A stretch of 64,000 bases of DNA, taken from Apostichopus japonicus (taxonomy: Eukaryota; Echinodermata; Holothuroidea; Aspidochirotida; Stichopodidae). A program made the translations under genes and the position numbers. Below are positions 1-11,218 of this stretch, in pieces. Location: assembly GCF_037975245.1 (NCBI RefSeq), contig NC_092568.1:13479501-13543500 (forward strand), read 5' to 3'. The notes beneath the pieces are model-generated. The model did no database searches, was not told the DNA's origin, and saw only the letters and a list, made by a program, of their open reading frames with translations. Position 1 is the first letter of the stretch, and each line of letters begins with the position of its first letter.

Positions 1-1433
1 TTCATGAAACACATTTGCACAATCAGCAGTGTAGCATGAAAGCAAGCATACTTTGAAACACAACTCCATGACAAGACAATTACATCCAAAGCCAAGTACT
101 TCAAAAGTTGCATGAAAGACAATCCTTGCCATTTATAAATGCATACCTTCAGCAAATGATGTACCATGAAAGTAACTGCACAACATCATGAGCATTGGGA
201 ACAAGTGGGATTACAAGATTTAGTCACACCTACCTGTTTGATGAAGTTTATTTTGATGACTTGCAGTATGAACAACATTTGATTCTCAACTCAACTAGCA
301 AAGGAAGTTTGCAAGGTTTGAATCGTAGACAACCACACAAGTTTAAATTATTTCATGTAATGGTATCATAACAAAGAATAGCATGGACCTTGCAAAGAAA
401 GCACTGAAGAAGAGTACATGGTATGTGGATATACCATGGTGAATTAATAAAAGTCATTTCAAGTCAGCAGAGGTCAAAGTCTGAAAATGTTGTAAATGCA
501 ATAAATCCAACAGTAAAGCTTTAGTGAACTTAAGTAGGTATGTATAATCACCATAGTGAGAATAACAAATCCTGACATTGTTTACTTTAGTGGGCAAAGT
601 TTATTGAGGTCATTAGAAAGTATGGAACCTTGTAAAGGTCTACAACATAGTGCAAGAAGTTAAGAAACTTGTTGATCATTTGAATTATTCAACAATGGTC
701 AAAACTTGAATACTTTTCTGCAGTGTTTCATTTCGTGCTTCCATGTGGAGTGTGGCAAGGAATCACTAAGTCATCTGATGTTCTGTTCTTGCATTGATTT
801 AGGCAAATCAAAACCATGAGTAACACAGTTGATAAATCAAGTAATGTGATGCCAAGTGATTTCGATTTTCACAACATGATTGGCTTTTGTGATATAATTT
901 GTAATCAAATAACTCTTTATCAATTGAATTTGTTCTGGTGTAAGTATCTGTATGGTACTACAATTTGTTTTCTTGTACCATTGCTTCTGATGCGATTACT
1001 TTTCATGAATGCTACTATGTTTAAGTAGCTTGACAAATATTGACTACAACTTTTATTTGCTTTGTGCTGCTCTGTACTTTGCTCCATATTCATGCTACAT
1101 TTTTAATGCAACTTTAATATCTGCTTGATTCTTGTTGAACATTTAAAACAACATAAATTTAATCCTGCCTAACATAGGTCTGTAACCAAAGTTACAGTGT
1201 GACAACTTGCAAACAGCAGTTGCTGCCATCTTTGTCTCCACTTTGGTATTTTGCTTTGAAAATTGACAAAAATATTGAGAAACAGTTAATAATGCATGTA
1301 GAAGGCCTGTTGAAGATGCCTTCTCCTTGGGGATGTAGCAGATAGGGAGTAATGATCATTGTCTTTGAAGTTTAATCCAACATACTAGTGACTATCTCAG
1401 TTCCTTATCTCTTGTTTATTGTCCTTTATGCAG
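1..1433 (+). other. intron or upstream part of the first gene
   Basis: This stretch precedes the acceptor (pyrimidine tract and CAG at 1431-1433) of the only exon I can support for the first gene. I see no open frame with exon-like composition and no repeat with clear boundaries. A 70-codon frame at 816-1028 is hydrophobic and low-complexity, with no recognisable similarity, so I do not call it. Earlier exons of the gene presumably lie to the left of the window. Confidence 0.5.
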
Positions 1434-2161
1434 GGAAGGTAAAGCAGCGTAAAGAAGACCTGAATAAGGAGTTGGAAGAATTGGAGAATGAAAGGAACAG
1501 AAGAAAAGAGAGAATCGAGCAGAGAGAACGGGAGGAAAAGGAAAACGTGAAAGCGGAGAAGCAAGTCCGAAGTTATGACGGATATAGTCAAAGAAGGGTG
1601 ACCGAGGGCAAGGATGAACGACATGTGTCCGAAACCCACGATAGGGAAAAGAGAAGAAAGAGTGAAGAGGAGAGGGCGGGAGGCCATCATAAGAGGCGGA
1701 GGACAAGGTCAAGAAGTGACGACACCCACAAGAGAGAGAGATCTGACCCAAAGGCTGATATGGTAGGTAAAGAGGAAGTTGCGGTAAAGAAACTCAAACA
1801 GGTCGCGGAGGAGAAAGAAGAGGCAACAACAACATCGATTGAAGGAATGGAGAGTAGTTCAGGTAAGACAGGTAAGTATGAGGGTGAAGTGCATGATGGG
1901 GAGGGACAGTCAAATATTGCCAAGGAAGATGGTGTAGCCAGGAGTGAAGATGTCGGGCGGACCAGCTCCGATGGTAACGAATCAGAACTTGTCCCGGATT
2001 TAAACTCAATTCAATTACCGGAAGGACCAGGAGTACCGATCCCACCGCCGAGACAAGAAGACCAATCAGCAGTAGCAACAATGGATGATGTGAATCCATC
2101 TAATGATCTCCTGATTGGTGGGGTAGATGAACAGTTGGACTATAATGAAGCTATGGAATAA
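1434..2161 (+). CDS. 3'-terminal coding exon of an unidentified Lys/Arg/Glu-rich protein
   Basis: The exon starts after a TTTATGCAG acceptor, needs one base from the previous exon, and reads openly for about 242 codons to a TAA at 2159-2161. The first ~40 residues look like a highly charged helix or coiled coil (KQRKEDLNKELEELENERNR). A basic stretch with RS/RD/RE dipeptides and a run KRRRTRSRSDD follows, resembling a nuclear localisation or RS-like region. The C-terminal half is acidic and disordered with a short proline-rich patch (VPIPPPRQ). This composition is typical of nuclear RNA-processing or chromatin-associated proteins, but I do not recognise the family. Because it is an internal-acceptor exon ending in a stop, it is almost certainly the last coding exon of a plus-strand gene that begins outside the window. 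Confidence 0.7.
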
Positions 2162-3776
2162 ACATTGGTAGAATGCTGTAACAGTGGCTTGAGCAGGATT
2201 ACTTTTATGGAGAGGGAATTAATTCATGTTGTTCGGATACGTTACTTTCAATCAATGGCTGATATCACTTAGCCGAAGCAGATGTAACCTGATACTGCTC
2301 TAGCTCCTCTCACAGAATGACATGCCATATTTGGCCAGTGAAGCACAAAACGCTTGGTTTTCCAGATTCTCTGATGTGATTATGGATGTCTTAGTTATAT
2401 GTATAATGAAGGATGTAATCCCTCATCATTTCAGCTAACAGAAATCACAATTCCAGTCATGATAAGATATAGACTCTTTGTAACAAATTGACATCCTACA
2501 TATGTACTCTTCTTTGCCTACCAGATCACAATTCCTCCAGAGCTTCTTGGTTTATTAGCTATGTGTGCCTGTCATATCCAGAACTGGAGTCAAATGCGAG
2601 AATGTTGTTGTATAATCTAGTATATACTTGGAGTTGGGGAATCAATTGATAGGTTGTTACAAGAGAACTAAAATTTCTAATGTGTCACACAGATGCTGGC
2701 TTTCATGTTACAGTGGTGGAATGGTTCTAATTTGTGTCAAAGTTAACCATATCTAATACATCATGGCTTTTCATATGTGTTTTCCAGGACGATTCCCAAA
2801 TGAATTAAGTATCTGCTTGAGTCATTGAATCATTTATTTGTTAAAAAACAAATACCCATAAGGAGAAGCAAATCCAAACAGTATGTTTATCTTATATGAC
2901 ATAATCTTGTGACCAGCTACTCCCTTTAAATTTCATTCCATATAAATTGAAGGTATCCCTTATCCCTTACTATAAGTTTTTTTTTGCATATGTTCAGTGT
3001 TTTATTTTTTATATGAATGCTAGTGTAAGGTAATTTTTGGAAAGAATTAAGTGCTAGTGTAATATTCAATCTTCTTCAAGTCATCGCTCTAGTATTCAAA
3101 GTAATCCACTTAAAAGATGGTATGAAACAGAATGAAATTATTGTTAACTGATTGAGGTAGTTGTTCAGCTTATCTATCACACAAGTGAATAATTTTGCTT
3201 TAGGTTTGCTTCTCCTTTGACCTAAAAGTTGGTTAATATAGCAGAGGCAACTAAAGTGAATCAACTTTAACCTTGAAGAATCTTATTTAAATTAATGGTT
3301 TGATAATTCTCTTAAGCATCTCTAGTGTATAATATTTTCTACTCAGCAGCAGGAATGTCAATACATGGTTGCTCCAGTTCTTACATAGAACAGCAATGTG
3401 ACCGGGCCAGTCATAAAAAGATATGAATAAATTGTAATGGATTGGTGCTCAGTATTCAGTTCTTATTAAAGGCTTTGGGATTTGTTCTATATATGTTTAT
3501 GTTGGAGTCAATTTGCACTGTTTTTGCAATCATTTTTTGCTTTTTTTAATGTCATAATACCAGCCGAAATTTGCCGTCTAGCACTGACTATAATGTTGTG
3601 TACAGCGATTGCAATGTGTCTTTCTAGTACTTAAATCATTTATGAAGTTATTGTACTGATGAAGCAATTTCATGACATGTACACTCCCTGATTAGATAAA
3701 AAGTATCAAGAATGGAAGAAAAAACTGCCTGTGTAGGGAAATGTATAGAAGTTAGAGGGTCTGATGGTTTCTTCCT

Positions 3777-3817
3777 AGCAGGAACTTCTTCATAGGCTTA
3801 CTGAAGAAGTTCCTGCT
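3777..3817. other. perfect 16-bp stem, 9-nt loop hairpin
   Basis: Arm AGCAGGAACTTCTTCA (3777-3792) is the exact reverse complement of 3802-3817, separated by nine bases. It lies in the probable 3' UTR of the first gene. The stem is short for an animal pre-miRNA, which usually has 22 or more pairs with bulges. A MITE relic or UTR structure is equally likely. Confidence 0.75.
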
Positions 3818-4349
3818 TGTAATGTCATGCAATACTAAAATCCTGTGTCAAAATATATCATTGATTAACTTGAGAAAAATATATATTGCCATGTTGCTTT
3901 TTGGGTGTGATTATTCAATGTTAAAAGTGTGACAGATGTTGAATGAATTTAATGAGAACTGGTGATTTTCCTTCATTTGGTGAAAAGAATCTGTGATGTT
4001 TCAATAATATGATAATTTTGTTACCGTAATAAATAATGCTTGGTAGGTTTGGTAAAATGACTGACCAAACACATGAAAGCTGCTTTTTTATGGTTTACAG
4101 TTGAAGAGCTTTATCATAGTATTAATCAATTGTACATATTCAAATAATAAATGTTAGGCTTTTGTACCCAGATATAAACCTTTGGTGTTGAAGTGGTAAA
4201 CACCACCCCAGTCCTGATTTTGCAGTGGAACTACTGTAATATTCTGTTTAGTATTTCTCCCAGACTGTTGGCCCCTAATTATTTGTAGATGGTCTTCACG
4301 TTGGTTATTAATGAAGGTAAAGCAGAATGTGCTTGTCTATCATAAGTGA

Positions 4350-4715
4350 CAGCGTTGTGGTCAAGTGGTTAAAGCAGAGGACTTGATCTAAGGTTTGGAG
4401 GTTCAGATCATTATGTTGTGTCATTGGGCAAGGCACTTTATCTCCATTGCCTCTCTTCACCCAGGTGTATAAATGTGGACTTGCAAGGTAACTTGTAAAT
4501 ATATTGCATTCGCCGGTTTTTGGCTGCACCCTTTGGGAAGTCCCCTGGGGCACACTTGGTTGTGGTGCACTGTAGTCCCCTAGAAGGGATTGTTTGAATT
4601 GTGCCCACTTTGGTGTGTGGGTGTGACAAGTTACCAATGACCAGGGGTTAAATTGTAAAGTCAAGTGAGGATGCCATGGCCTCAAACAAGGCTGTAAAAC
4701 CAATATTTTTTTTAG
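4350..4715 (+). repeat. tRNA-derived SINE
   Basis: The left end is tRNA-like: an A-box-like TGGTCAAGTGG followed about 45 bases later by a decayed B-box (GGTTCAGATC). The body has the word TTGGGCAAGGCACTTTATCT, shared by many fish and marine-invertebrate SINE and LINE tails, followed by a CACCCAGGTGTATAAATG block. The right boundary is placed by eye before the T-rich and G-rich tract near 4705-4741. The head is degenerate, so this is an old copy. Confidence 0.7.
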
Positions 4716-5841
4716 TTTGTACCATTAAAGGGGGGGGGGGAGGGCAGGGGAAAATGCCCCGTCAGGGGATTCTCATAATTTCTTTGCATAAATTTATTAG
4801 CACAACCTTGCATTAAGACCTAATTATAGACCTAATTCATAGTCTAGGTATGCCTCAGTATGCACCATTTGAACTTTTTTCTCCTTACATCTTAGCAACA
4901 CCTCTCCCTCAGAGAATTGTGGATCCATCAACAGCCCTTCCAAAAAGGTTCATGCCCCTATCTTTGAAATCCTGTGCACTTCACTGAAATAGTTGCATTC
5001 AATAATGGGATATTGAAGAGAATGTCTGTTAGCAACTTGATATGTTTGATCTGGCAAATTATTTTTTCAAAACAATGAAGGCCAATTATGTATTCCACCT
5101 GTGAATCCTTCATCAATTAATGTCCTTTGATTTCAATCGTCTTTCTTGTTGAAGGTTAAAACAAAGTCCAAAGAGTCCGAAGTGGTTTAGCATTGTATGT
5201 ATGGTAAGGGAAGAGACTTTCCTGAAATACCCAATAGCACTTGATTGGTACTTCATGTTACTTCAAGAAACCTTTCCAAATACGATGCTAGAGAGAATTT
5301 GATCCATTTTATTTGTACGTATTTTATAACAAGATTAGATATGTTGGCAAATCTGTAAACGTGTACAATAATAAATATGAACAAACAAACAAAATTGTGA
5401 TTCATTTTAAGTTGCTTTATTTTGTCTCTTTACTTTGTGTTACTGAAGAGATAATGGAAGTTCATGATACACAAGACAAAAATAAATAAACCAGCTCTTT
5501 GGCAAGAATGTGGCAAATATCTTGTATGTAAATGATGGCAAACTTGGCATTAGATGGCAAACTTGAAACAACAACAATACAATTATATACAAATTTTTAA
5601 ATAACAAGGAATCTCAAAGCAAGAGCCAGGTAATCCCTGACTACTTCAATATTTCTGGGTTGCTACTAATCAAACAAGGAGGGGGGGGGGGGGTAAACTA
5701 TTATTGCATTGTATTATGGCTCCTGACCTACACCAACCTTCCCTGCCAATGATCATTAAGGACATATTCCCACTAACTAATGGTTTTTGGTTTTCATGAA
5801 TGTTCATGATAGCGTATGTGTGAGTTTGTGATGCCCAGCTT

Positions 5842-6835
5842 GTAAACACGGTATCTAAAGAAGGCAATGTTGGACCAAGTTCATGTTTGGTGTCTAGATA
5901 TACCACATTGAGTACAAGAAGCCTATTGTTTTCTGTAGAGGTCATTTGGGGTCACTAGGGTCAAATTGTGAAAACATTGTAAACACGATATCTCAAGAAA
6001 GGAAGCTTGGGCAGCCCTCATATTTAGTGTGTAGAAGTACCACATTGAGAACGAAGCTGTTGTTTCTGTGGAGGTCAAAGGCCGTTTAGGGTCACTAGGG
6101 GTCAAATTGTCAAAACCTTGTAAACATGATATCTCAAGAAAGGAAGCTTGGGCAAAACTCATATTTAATGTGTAGAAGTACCACATTGAGTACAGGAAGC
6201 CTATTGTTTTCTGTGGAGGTCATTTAGGGTCAACTTGTGAAAACCTTGTAAACACAATAGCTCAAGAAAGGAAGTTTGGGCAGACCTCATATTTGTTGTG
6301 TAGAAGTACCACATTAAGTACAGGCAGCCTTTAGTTTTGGTGGAGGTAATTTGGGGTCACCAGGGGTCAACTTGTGAAAACGTTGTAAACACGAAATCTC
6401 AAGAAAGGAAGTTTGGGCAGACCTCATATTTGTTGTGTAGAAGTACCACATTAAGTACAGGCAGCCTTTTGTTTTGGTGGAGGTAATTTGGGGTCACCAG
6501 GGGTCAACTTGTGAAAACCTTGTAAACACAATAGCTCAAGAAAGGAAGTTTGGGCAGACCTCATATTTGTTGTGTAGATGTACCACATTGAGTACAAGAA
6601 GCATATTGTTTATGGTGGAGGTCAAAGGTCATTTGGGGTCACCAGGGGTCAAAATGTGAAAACCTTGTAAACCCGATATTTCAAGAAGGGAAGCATGGTC
6701 AGCCCTCATTTTTAGTGTTTAGAGGTACCCCATGGAGTACAACAAGCCTTTTGTTTTTGGTGGAGGTCAAAGGTCTTTTGGGGTCACCAGAGGTCAAATT
6801 TTGAAAACCTTGTAAACACACGAGTAAATAGACAA
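5842..6835. repeat. ~140-bp tandem repeat array (GGTCA/GTAAACAC family)
   Basis: The word GTAAACAC (and variants) followed by GATATCTCAAGAAAGGAAG recurs at 5842, 5979, 6120, 6248, 6385, 6522, 6667 and 6812, giving spacings of 128-145 bp. Each unit also carries TGTGTAGAAGTACCACATTGAG and a GGAGGTCAAAGG...GGGGTCACCAGGGGTCAA block. Copies have diverged and contain small indels. Similar units occur at 31735-32870 and, more weakly, at 50640-51400, so this is a dispersed family that also amplifies in tandem. Confidence 0.9.
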
Positions 6836-7091
6836 TGGAAATTTAAGTGACAGCTTTGTAGTTAACTGAATAGCCTAGCAGTGTATGATAGCATTTTTAA
6901 CAATTAATGACACCAGTCTCTCATAGCTGTTACGCTGACCGACATATCCCTGACTATAAAGCTCATTTCATGTCATCTTATAAAGTCAATGTCACCATCA
7001 CTTTGTGTATATGCTAACTGAATTCCCTTACCCTGTTAGGTATGTTTCTTCTATCTGTTATTGGTATTGTGTACCCTTAACAACTTTCACA

Positions 7092-7435
7092 TTAAACCTC
7101 TGCAGTATCCAGAATTATGGCTTTTCCACAGAGTCCTGCCTCCACTCCACCAGCTGGTAATAAATATTCATCATCATCTCTAGATGGACTAAACTCTTTC
7201 AAGTTGTTGTTACTCTCAACAAGGGAAGAAAACGACCAAAGCCCAAGATGTTTACTTTTGCCTTGTCGAGTAAATACATAGACATCACCAGCCTCCAGAC
7301 TGATAACTTTAAGAGGGTCTTCTTCCAAAGGCAGAGAGGCAAGGAATAAATTAGAGCAAGATGGGTCAGGGCTGAATCCTAGCTTCTCTAGTTGCTTCTC
7401 ATCCATATGAGACAATGGAAGCCTGATGAGATACC
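7092..7435 (-). CDS. ACTMAP: ACTMAP coding exon 6 (terminal)
   Basis: Acceptor TTTTCTTTGCAG; the exon completes Gly204, continues YLIRLPLSHMDEK and runs to TAA at 7094-7092. It contains VYVFTRQGKSKHLGLWSF, SPSRDDDEYLLPAGG and AGLCGKAIIL, the conserved C-terminal part of the protease family. Confidence 0.95.
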
Positions 7436-10400
7436 CTGCAAAGAAAACATGAAAGAACTTGACATTTAGTTGTTCATGCCAGACTAAAACTTGTTCCTAC
7501 TAGCTGTTAAGTTCAATGCACAGCCACAATAATGCAGCTGAATAGAGAATGAAAAATATTACCTCAAGACCCACTTTTTCAGGTTTCAAATTGGATCTCC
7601 TGGTCATTGTCTTGCCTTTGAAAGCATTGTGAAGAGTCAAACTATTACTAACAGCAAGCTGATCAGATAAGGGTGTTCTTTCCTTCAAAGGGTCAGGCAC
7701 ATATACCAGCAAAGGTCATTTAGAGTTATTTCACTAGCATCTAGTATTAACTGCATCAGGCATACTTGTTCTTATGAAGGAAGTTACACTTCTTTTGATG
7801 AAGCCTAAGCAGTCACTATGATACAATAGGCGTAGGAGGTAAATAAAAGTCAATGTAATATATTAAATTTCTTCAGAATACTAAGTAGTTCAATTAAGAA
7901 TGTTCAATTTATTTGTAGGAGTGTAACTCCAGTCTGTTTAGCAAAACTCTTCTCTTTAATGAATGATCCAATTAATGGCTCAGGATAATCACAAACACTT
8001 TATCTGCGTTGCTCAAGTTATACATGGAACAACACTTAAGAGAGCAAAACCCTTGCAGATCTCGTCATTCATTTCACTATCATTTAAAAATCCTGAATTG
8101 ATGTTATAACTTCATTTAAAATGCTATTACCTGTCAGCAAGCTCCAATGTGCCCTGTGCCCACCACGACAACATGGTTCGTGGTTAAAATCAGCATCATA
8201 ACTATGGAGGGTGAATTAAGGTCATAACACACTGATTAACTAAATTTGATCTTAGATTCTCATTACTAAGGAAATCTTGCAACAGAAGGTTGATCTCTTC
8301 ATAAGAAGCAATATTAACATTTAATGCTACGTGAAAAAAAATAAAAGAAAGACAAAACTCACAGGAATAGCCCAACTTAGAAGAAAATACCACACACTGT
8401 AGGCAGTTTAAAATGACCGCATATCCCATATCTGGTACAAGCATGTGAACTTGGGATGATGGTAAAGTTTGGATAACATACAGGGAATTGACAATTAAGG
8501 TCTATTCAACAGAGCGATGTGTATGATATAATTCTGCAGTTTCATTCCAGCACAAGTAAGTATGTCAAAACACAAAGGATACGGCACAAGTACAGGTTTT
8601 AATCTTTGTATCGAGGTCAGTATCTTCTTCCTATGAGTCTGAAGGCCGTGAGATACCAGCTCTCCGGTACATCTCAAAGCTGCAGTGGCTAATTCCAACA
8701 TGTTCTTAGCTGAAGATGAACAAAAATGTCTTCTTTTCAATCATTGTAGGAATAAATTGTAACCCTTAATAGAATATGGTATTCACAAGCAATGAATCAG
8801 TACAAGTCATTATTATCTAAGCATTGTGTTGTCTTGTAGGAAATTTTAAAAACACATGACTTCAGGCTAGGGGTGAATGTTCTTATGGAGCTGACACAAT
8901 AGGTTTGAGGACTTGCCTCCCAAGAACACAAGTTTCAAAATGTTAGTAACAGTACTATAAAGTGACTGCTCACCAGAAAACATTTCTCCTTGATGGGTGA
9001 ACTTCTTCCTTCTTGCCTCATTCAAGAGATATTCCACATCACTTTCCTCTCCACATAGAAGTCTTGATGCCAGTTTGATGACCACAAGTCCACACCTAAG
9101 AAAGAACATTTAACATTAAGAGTGATGAAGAGAAAATGCAGTCTTGTACTTTTTGATAGAGATGAGTATGAGATTTGCAGATTACAATGACATTTTGTCT
9201 TAACTCAACGACAAGTTAAGGAGTGAGGCTGGCAGACTGCAACATTTCATGTACATGTTTTAGAAACAACGTACAAGTAAAATTAACTTAGATGAGAGGA
9301 TTGAATGAAACATCCCTGCTGAGAACCATTGGGCACTGAAGCCACCAAGAAAAGAAGTTATGCCATAATAGTCCTATTACATGCCCTCATCAAATATATT
9401 AATTGAAAAATACTTTATTAATAACAATGGTCCAAACATTTCCATAAAAGTGAAGTATTTTGTCATAAAAAAATTGAATAACCTTACATTTTGGCAAGAG
9501 AAGGTAAATATCTTTAAAAAATATCAACGCCAGTATATTACATATTAATATTTCTAGAACGTGCAGAAGGCTATTAAATTGTGCAGGTAAAAATCAGAAA
9601 GTTGTGTCACCACACATTTACTATTTGTTGTAGGCTAAAATTTCACAGACTCACTCTGACTTACGTTGGTCCATCCTGAATAACAGGACTCACATAAGAA
9701 TTGACTGAGAGCCAAACACTTTTTTCCTCCTTTTCCTCTTCTGCTCTCCTGAAAATAATAGAATTATATAAATAACAAGACACTAAAAACCACATGTGAT
9801 CAATGCATGCAAAGACCAATACAATGGACTAGGTAGTTAAGCAAACATTTCTTACCACTTTATTCTATCTTGGGCTGAAAGGCAATTATTTTATGATGCT
9901 AAGCAACCACATGTGATTGTAAGAGAAGCAAATGGCTTTAGCTTACACTTCACATCAGGTGGCTATATCCAATTTACAGTTTAGTTAAGTTTGGACATTT
10001 TTAACTTTTGGATTATCGAAGACTACTTCAACGACTAAAACTGTTGATTATCCTATATACGAAATACACCTTTCTTTAGCAGGGCTTGATCCATGACCTT
10101 TCCAGATGCTAAGTTAAGATTATAATTGTTTACTATTCTGTAAAGGAAGCTGTCATAAATATTGGCATTTACAATGCACTGTGCTTGACATTTGGCATAT
10201 GCAGTGGTTGACAGCAAAATTTAGCTTTCCTCAAAACAAACAGTCTTGAAGTACATATTGCTTTCAGTGCAATTGTAAAGGAAGTTTAACTGAGTGTAAA
10301 TTAGGAGATAGCATACTGTAACACACAAATCATTTGCTTCTGCCATTTCAATTTTCAAGGATTGGAAAGATTTATTTTGAGCCTAACATTAAAGGAAACA

Positions 10401-11218
10401 CAAGCCGTACTATCATCAATGGTCAATGTCATCAAAATAATTGTCATGAACAATATCCCCAAACAGCTACCTAAAGCCTATGTATGTCTTTAACCATTTA
10501 CAGATTTAATGATCCTTCACATACAATGCTGAAGACTTGATGAAGTCTAAATATGACATCGTTAAGCCATATGTGCTTCAGTTTTATAAGTTGTTCTCTG
10601 TCTATTACAACGTTTATTTTCTGTAATAGAAATGGGATTTTCAAATGATGACTCACAAATATTGAATCTCTTAACATGACCTCATTATGACATTGGTTTC
10701 AAAGTCAACACTGTTAGCATTCTACCTTGAAAACATGAAAATACGAAGAAAGAGAAACTAAAAGGTTCCCTGATCTTAGTGGCTCTATGACATCACAGAT
10801 TTAGAAAATGACAGCCTCAGATATGCCTTGTAAATTAGGATATATAACTAGCTTGGATAAGATTTCCCTTAGTTATTTGGGGGAGTTCATCACAAAGAAC
10901 TCTGTCAAATACTGAAGCCCAAAGTGATGGTTACGTTAGTGTCCCCTTTAGAAGCAACAATAGAAAGGCAATTTTTACAAGGTTGTTACCTTCAAATCAA
11001 GCAGTCTCTTACCACTGAGGAAGCTTTTTGATTGCATAATAAATCTCCTGCAGGGGATTAGTTTCAACCACATTAGCTTGTATCTGACAGAGCAGTTCGC
11101 TGCTATCTGCTGATAGTTGACTTCTAGTCTGAGTCTTGTTTGTGTGTTGCATTCGAGATAGAGGAGGTGGAGGTGGTGGAGGAGACGAGCAATGTTTAAC
11201 CACATCGTCACTTGACAT
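7092..11218 (-). CDS. ACTMAP: actin maturation protease (C19orf54 family), complete six-exon gene
   Basis: ACTMAP is a cytosolic cysteine protease that removes the acetylated N-terminal residue of newly made actin. The exons join as 11218-11013, 9748-9665, 9095-8974, 8709-8583, 8201-8131 and 7435-7092; their lengths sum to 954 nt, so the frame closes at 317 residues plus TAA (human is about 351). Residues 13-19 are seven prolines, matching the profilin-binding proline-rich N-terminus of the family. The probable active-site cysteine is Cys98 in DGPTCGLV, followed by HQGEMFS (about 131-137). LVPYDADFNHEPC (about 178-190) precedes GHRAHW, whose His198 is the likely catalytic histidine. The C-terminus has RQGKSKHLGLW, FSPSRDD and GGVEAGLCGKA, all recognisable in the family. 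The start is the first ATG upstream of the proline run. Family identity is very secure; catalytic residues are assigned by homology. Confidence 0.95.
7436..8130 (-). other. ACTMAP intron 5
   Basis: This intron contains an unused open frame on the gene strand (about 7712-7500) that ends at a good-looking donor (GAG|GTAATA near 7561). Its upstream side lacks an AG acceptor in a usable phase, and direct exon 5 to exon 6 joining restores the conserved protein. I treat it as intronic. No repeats are obvious. Confidence 0.7.
8131..8201 (-). CDS. ACTMAP: ACTMAP coding exon 5 (catalytic histidine)
   Basis: Acceptor CCTCCATAG and donor GACAG|GTAATA bound a 71-nt exon. It reads YDADFNHEPCCRGGHRAHW, very close to the vertebrate YDEDFNHEPC...GHKAHW. 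It ends in phase 1, which fits the acceptor at 7436-7437 and no canonical acceptor of the open frame at 7500-7712. Confidence 0.94.
8202..8582 (-). other. ACTMAP intron 4
   Basis: Short AT-rich intron between the L-V-P and Y-D-A-D coding exons. I see no repeat or secondary exon in it. Confidence 0.8.
8583..8709 (-). CDS. ACTMAP: ACTMAP coding exon 4
   Basis: Acceptor CATCTTCAG; donor GTGCC|GTATCC, a weaker donor than the others in this gene. It encodes AKNMLELATAAL through KPVLV, the helix and strand leading to the L-(V/I)-P-Y-D motif that is completed by the next exon. The donor was chosen because it restores PYDADFNHEP across the junction. Confidence 0.88.
8974..9095 (-). CDS. ACTMAP: ACTMAP coding exon 3 (catalytic cysteine)
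   Basis: Acceptor TTTCTTAG and donor TTCTG|GTGAGC bound the exon. It starts inside Thr97, then reads CGLVVIKLAS, and ends FTHQGEMFS, both diagnostic for the family. The cysteine of CGLV (Cys98) is the presumed nucleophile. Confidence 0.95.
9096..9664 (-). other. ACTMAP intron 2
   Basis: AT-rich intron with no recognisable exon, repeat or structured RNA. Confidence 0.8.
9665..9748 (-). CDS. ACTMAP: ACTMAP coding exon 2
   Basis: Acceptor TTATTTTCAG and donor CCAAC|GTAAGT bound an 84-nt exon. It begins with a Glu/Lys-rich stretch and ends SPVIQDGP, the segment just before the catalytic cysteine (human has LIQEGPQCGL). Phases match both neighbours. Confidence 0.92.
9749..11012 (-). other. ACTMAP intron 1
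   Basis: The largest intron of the gene. I see no open frame of note and no repeat with clear edges. Because it follows the first coding exon, it could hold regulatory sequence, but nothing specific is visible. Confidence 0.75.
11013..11218 (-). CDS. ACTMAP: ACTMAP coding exon 1
   Basis: This exon encodes residues 1-68 plus two bases of Trp69, with ATG at 11218-11216 and donor CAGTG|GTAAGA. It holds the proline run at residues 13-19. There is no recognisable catalytic motif here. Untranslated first exons may exist farther upstream. Confidence 0.85.

Larger units (their letters stand above)
2162..7091. other. 3' UTR of the first gene and convergent intergenic region
   Basis: No coding exon is recognisable. 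AATAAA-like signals occur at several places, one overlapping the stop codon (about 2156-2161) and others near 3427, 4147 and 5369, so the mRNA end cannot be fixed from sequence. The stretch contains a perfect 16-bp hairpin (3777-3817), a SINE (4350-4715), G homopolymers near 4730 and 5682, and a ~140-bp repeat array (5842-6835). The gene on the far side (ACTMAP) is transcribed towards this region. Confidence 0.6.

Noticed and set aside
1397-2099. Several open frames on the strand opposite the first exon
   Set aside because: They are shadows of the purine-rich coding strand, whose complement lacks stop codons.
7500-7712. Candidate extra exon of ACTMAP
   Set aside because: There is no AG acceptor in a compatible phase, and exon 5 to exon 6 joining restores the conserved protein exactly. 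It is kept only as a possible cryptic exon in the findings.
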